Below are positions 61,302 to 64,000 of a stretch of DNA of 64,000 nucleotides, one piece after another. Position 1 is the first letter of the stretch. Each line of letters begins with the position of its first letter. Made by a program: the position numbers and the translations under genes. The stretch comes from an uncultured Lachnospiraceae bacterium (GTDB taxonomy: Bacteria > Bacillota > Clostridia > Lachnospirales > Lachnospiraceae), in contig CANRMA010000007.1 in the NCBI GenBank assembly GCA_947631625.1, positions 62,001-126,000 on the forward strand, written 5' to 3'. A model generated the notes under the pieces. It worked only from the letters and a program-made list of their open reading frames with translations. It had not been told where the DNA came from and did not search any database.

Positions 61302-61658
61302 ATGGATCTTTTTGACGAACTGAGAGGATTGGGTGTAGACGTTGACGGTGGACTTAAGCGTATTAACGGAAATGAGAAGCTATACACTAAGCTGTTAGGT
61401 TCATTTGTCAAAGCCATAAATACCTATAGTGTACAGCCTGATTTTAACGTGGCCGATCGTGATGATGTAATAGAGAGGACACATGCGATCAAAGGAACAT
61501 CGGGAAATTTATCTATTACGCCGATATATGAAGCCTATACTAAGATAGTGGATCTGCTTCGCGCCGGGGATACCGAAAAAGCAAGAGACATACTTAAAGA
61601 TATATTACCGGTACAGGAGAAGATCATAAGCTGTATAGAAAGTCATATGGAAGGCTAA
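61302..61658 (+). CDS. Stand-alone HPt (histidine phosphotransfer) protein
   Basis: A 118-residue helical protein. RTHAIKGTSGNLSI contains the phosphorylatable His 61 and matches the HPt core. It could shuttle phosphate between the soluble PAS kinase or the hybrid kinases and the regulators of this cluster, since the regulator genes here have no HPt of their own. GAGGAG precedes the ATG. A terminator follows, closing the cluster. Confidence 0.88.
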   Translation: MDLFDELRGLGVDVDGGLKRINGNEKLYTKLLGSFVKAINTYSVQPDFNVADRDDVIERTHAIKGTSGNLSITPIYEAYTKIVDLLRAGDTEKARDILKDILPVQEKIISCIESHMEG

Positions 61659-61704
61659 AATAACATAAGATATTAACATTAAGTTTCTATTTTGAAGCGA
61701 ACAG

Positions 61705-61745
61705 ATGCCGGTTCTTTTGCGCTGAAGGAACCGGCATATTTATAT
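61705..61745 (+). terminator. Terminator at the end of the chemosensory cluster
   Basis: ATGCCGGTTC pairs perfectly with GAACCGGCAT around a 13-base loop; the following ATTTATAT is only moderately T-rich. Confidence 0.65.
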
Positions 61746-61835
61746 CCATATTAAATATTTGATCTGATAAATGCGGCAGTATTTAAGGTCGGCATGGCAG
61801 GACCATAATTATCATCATATTGCAAAGGGATGGAA

Positions 61836-62627
61836 ATGGCGGGAAAATTATTTAAAAATGCAGTGTTTGGGAGTATTTTAAAAATTAAAGTAACGATACC
61901 GGTCTTACTCGGACTGCTTTGTTTCGGATACGGAGGCGCGGTATTCGGCATACGCTCAGGCGGAAGATTTTATTATTTCTGGGGATTATGCGGCGCGGCT
62001 TTTATCGTGCTTGCAGTCATGAATTATTTTAAAGTATGGGATAAATTACCCAAAAGCGTAAGGAAAGTTATTTTAACAGCATTAATAACAGGTGTTATTA
62101 TATTTGCATTTGTTCAGGGCATTATTTTGTCATATTTCGGTTCTGAAGGCGGACCCGGACTTGATTATATTATCGTGTTGGGGGCGCAGGTTAAGGAAGA
62201 AGGTCCGTCGTCAGCGCTTAAATACCGTCTCGATAAGGCATATGATTACCTGGTCGTGAATGAGGACACCATGTGTATAGTGTCCGGCGGACAGGGATAT
62301 AACGAGCCGTTCAGTGAGGCTTTGGGAATGCGGGATTATCTTGTGGGGAGAGGAATTGACGCAGACCGCATAATAATGGAGGACAAGTCCACCGACACCT
62401 CGGAAAATATAGCCTACAGTTCAGTATTTATCAATAAAGACAGTGACAGCGTGGGGATAGTGAGCAATAATTTTCATGTATTCCGGGGAGTGAGTCTGGC
62501 CAAACATATGGGAATAAAGAATATTTGCGGAATAGCGGCGGATTCTGACGCTTTTTTTCTGATTAATAATATGGTAAGGGAATTTTTCGGAATTCTTAAG
62601 GATTTGGCGTGTGGAAATCTGATTTAG
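61836..62627 (+). CDS. YdcF/SanA-like DUF218 membrane protein
   Basis: A 263-residue protein. About four hydrophobic segments fill residues 10-105. The DUF218 domain follows: LDYIIVLGAQVKEEGPSSALKYRLDKAYDYL, then IVSGGQGYNEPFSEALGMRDYL, MEDKSTDTSENIAYSS and IVSNNFHVFRGVSLAKHMG (family pattern read in short pieces as VLGA, SGGQG, TDTSEN and SNNFHVFR). Relatives are linked to envelope barrier function, with SAM binding proposed for YdcF. ATG 61836 has AAAGGGA five bases away; ATG 61830 is an alternative. Confidence 0.85.
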   Translation: MAGKLFKNAVFGSILKIKVTIPVLLGLLCFGYGGAVFGIRSGGRFYYFWGLCGAAFIVLAVMNYFKVWDKLPKSVRKVILTALITGVIIFAFVQGIILSYFGSEGGPGLDYIIVLGAQVKEEGPSSALKYRLDKAYDYLVVNEDTMCIVSGGQGYNEPFSEALGMRDYLVGRGIDADRIIMEDKSTDTSENIAYSSVFINKDSDSVGIVSNNFHVFRGVSLAKHMGIKNICGIAADSDAFFLINNMVREFFGILKDLACGNLI

Positions 62628-62691
62628 ATATTGGCTGCGGGATTTATGTATGGTAGAATATTGTATATGGAATGTTGTAGGAGGAGTACCA

Positions 62692-63735
62692 ATGAAAATA
62701 TTGCGGGCGGCAGCTGTGGGAATGCTTGTTTGTATGCTGTGCGTGGGTTGCGGCGCCGGAGAGAAGGCCGATAATCTTGGGGCGGGAATGGAAGCCGTAC
62801 AAAATCTGGAATATGACTCGGCGTTGGAGCTTTTTGAAGCGGCGTTGGCGGAGGGTGAGGATGAAAGGCAGGTCTGCCGGGGATTTGGACTGGCTTATAT
62901 GGGACTGTCTGATTATGATAAGGCCATAGCATACTTTGAAAGAGCGCTGCAGCTTAGCGACGGAACTCCGAGGAGTATGGATTATGATATCAGTTATTAT
63001 CTTGCCACGGCCTATTACCGCAATGGGCAAAGCGATGAGGCTATAAATACCTATGACGCCATACTGGCTCTTAAGCCCGAAGAAAAAGAAGCCTATTATT
63101 TAAGGGGCTGTGTGAAACTTTACAGCGGCGATTATGAAAATGCCAAGACTGATTTTGACGCCGCCATAGCGTTGGACGGCGATGATTATAACCGTCTTAT
63201 CAATATTTATAACGTACTGACCGATAACGGTTATAAAGAAGTTGGCAGGGAGTATCTGCAGCAGGCTGTGGCAGATAATGAAAAGTCAATGGATAATTAT
63301 GATCTTGGACGTATTTATTACTATCTTGAAGATTATGAGCAGGCCAAAGACTATCTGTTAAAGATAAAGACGACGTCAGATTATGAAGCGGCTTTGTACC
63401 TTGGAAGGACTTATGAAGCTCTGGGTGATTATAATTATGCGGCAAGCATATATGATGACTATACGATCGCCGACCAGACCAAGGCGGAGATCTACAATCA
63501 GTTGGGGCTGTGCAGAATTCAGATGGGTGAATATGAACTTGCGCTGTCGTCATTTCAGGAGGCTATGAATATTGAAGGAAATGAACTCATGCAGAATCTT
63601 AAGTTCAATGAGATAGTCGCCTATGAATATATGAAAGACTTTAAGACTGCGGCGGCGCTTATGAGCAATTATCTTAAGTCTTATCCGGACGACGAGGAAG
63701 CGATAAGGGAATACCGGTTTCTTAAGACCAGGTAA
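62692..63735 (+). CDS. TPR-repeat lipoprotein
   Basis: A 347-residue lipoprotein. The signal peptide ends at LVCMLCVGC, with Cys as the lipid site. The rest is a superhelix of tetratricopeptide repeats, about nine (for example YDSALELFEAALAEG, YDKAIAYFERALQL, DEAINTYDAILALKP, YELALSSFQEAMNIEG). TPR scaffolds mediate protein contacts, and the partners are unknown. I start at ATG 62692 with AGGAGGAG upstream. It follows the DUF218 gene after 64 bases and may be cotranscribed. Confidence 0.87.
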   Translation: MKILRAAAVGMLVCMLCVGCGAGEKADNLGAGMEAVQNLEYDSALELFEAALAEGEDERQVCRGFGLAYMGLSDYDKAIAYFERALQLSDGTPRSMDYDISYYLATAYYRNGQSDEAINTYDAILALKPEEKEAYYLRGCVKLYSGDYENAKTDFDAAIALDGDDYNRLINIYNVLTDNGYKEVGREYLQQAVADNEKSMDNYDLGRIYYYLEDYEQAKDYLLKIKTTSDYEAALYLGRTYEALGDYNYAASIYDDYTIADQTKAEIYNQLGLCRIQMGEYELALSSFQEAMNIEGNELMQNLKFNEIVAYEYMKDFKTAAALMSNYLKSYPDDEEAIREYRFLKTR

Positions 63736-63832
63736 ATTAAGTCAAAGCTGAATTTAAAGCTAAATTTAAAGCTATGAAACGCGGCGATATGCTGTAAAAG
63801 TAAAATCAGATAAAATCATGACATGGTATATA

Positions 63833-63861
63833 TTGACAATAAAATTCCTCAATGATACTAT
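63833..63861 (+). promoter_or_regulatory. Promoter of the NUDIX gene
   Basis: TTGACA (63833-63838), 17 bases and TACTAT (63856-63861), with the start codon 30 bases downstream. The preceding 63736-63780 shows AAGCTAAATTTA repeats. Confidence 0.6.
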
Positions 63862-63891
63862 ATATAGTAGATTGAAGAAAGGTGGATATTT

Positions 63892-64000
63892 ATGGGAAAT
63901 ACATATGTTCGTGTAAAAGGAATAATTAAAAGAGATGATAAGTACCTTTTGATCAAAAGATGGGTGGATGACCGTATTCCCGATCCATTTGTGTGGGAAT
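63892..64000 (+). CDS. Probable NUDIX hydrolase, 3' truncated by window edge
   Basis: Only the first 36 codons are visible. They read YVRVKGIIKRDDKYLLIKRW and then VDDRIPDPFVWE, the usual N-terminal strand pattern of NUDIX hydrolases before the NUDIX box, which would lie outside the window. AAAGGTGG precedes the ATG. The substrate cannot be told. Other small-molecule hydrolases with a similar opening strand are possible. Confidence 0.65.
   Translation, partial: MGNTYVRVKGIIKRDDKYLLIKRWVDDRIPDPFVWE

Noticed and set aside
1..64000. tRNA or rRNA genes
   Set aside because: No cloverleaf with a GGTTCRANYCC arm and CCA end, and no rRNA-like stretch, was found by eye. A tRNA scan would be needed to exclude a divergent one.

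Overview
The window looks like a chromosomal segment of an endospore-forming, low-to-mid GC Clostridia bacterium, most likely a Lachnospiraceae gut anaerobe. Supporting genes are an alpha/beta-type SASP, AddAB, a PPi-type phosphofructokinase, GlnRS, a DUF6062 protein, AGGAGG-type ribosome sites and several hybrid histidine kinases. This placement is inference from gene content, as no 16S gene or other taxonomic marker is present.

Layout. 1-7 kb: the end of a ComEC-like metallo-hydrolase, an FMN reductase, threonine aldolase, TraX, DUF2752, an Asn-rich membrane protein and an rRNA-type methyltransferase, separated by repeat-rich spacers. 7-9.5 kb: a Ca2+/Na+ antiporter and a PPi-dependent phosphofructokinase. 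9.8-16.7 kb: a signalling operon with a response regulator carrying a degenerate HD domain, a hybrid kinase, and a second hybrid kinase fused to a DegV domain. 16.8-22.6 kb: glycogen phosphorylase, then metNIQ behind a Met/Cys-rich leader peptide and an intrinsic terminator. 22.9-31 kb: a nuclease-type transposase fragment and addBA. 31-42 kb: housekeeping genes (DHH phosphoesterase, glnS, DUF2225, TetR, DUF6062, HAD, malQ, CYTH, DJ-1, SASP). 42-50.6 kb: an ABC importer with permease and ATPase in one chain, then tig-clpP-clpX-ysxC, an AI-2E family permease and VanZ. 50.8-61.7 kb: a chemosensory cluster with HD-GYP regulator, PAS kinase, degenerate-HD regulator, CheR, CheB, CheY-like protein, CheA, CheW, a receptor with no extracellular sensor domain, and a lone HPt. 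61.8-64 kb: a DUF218 protein, a TPR lipoprotein and the start of a NUDIX gene.

Two threads stand out. First, a family of palindromic MITE-like elements (about 205-226 bp, plus shorter variants) recurs at least seven times with TIRs reading CAGGTAATTGCGAAAC or similar and target duplications of about 10 bp. Two sit side by side between three copies of the same target, and one lies inside the metNIQ leader. They also lengthen the apparent reading frames of neighbouring genes. Second, the two signalling clusters share parts: a pair of regulators that both carry Cys at residue 220 where HD-GYP enzymes have the catalytic His, and kinases with similar C-terminal helical segments. The metNIQ leader, with an MMMCC run followed by a terminator, looks like translation-coupled attenuation, which is not the usual way Firmicutes control methionine genes.
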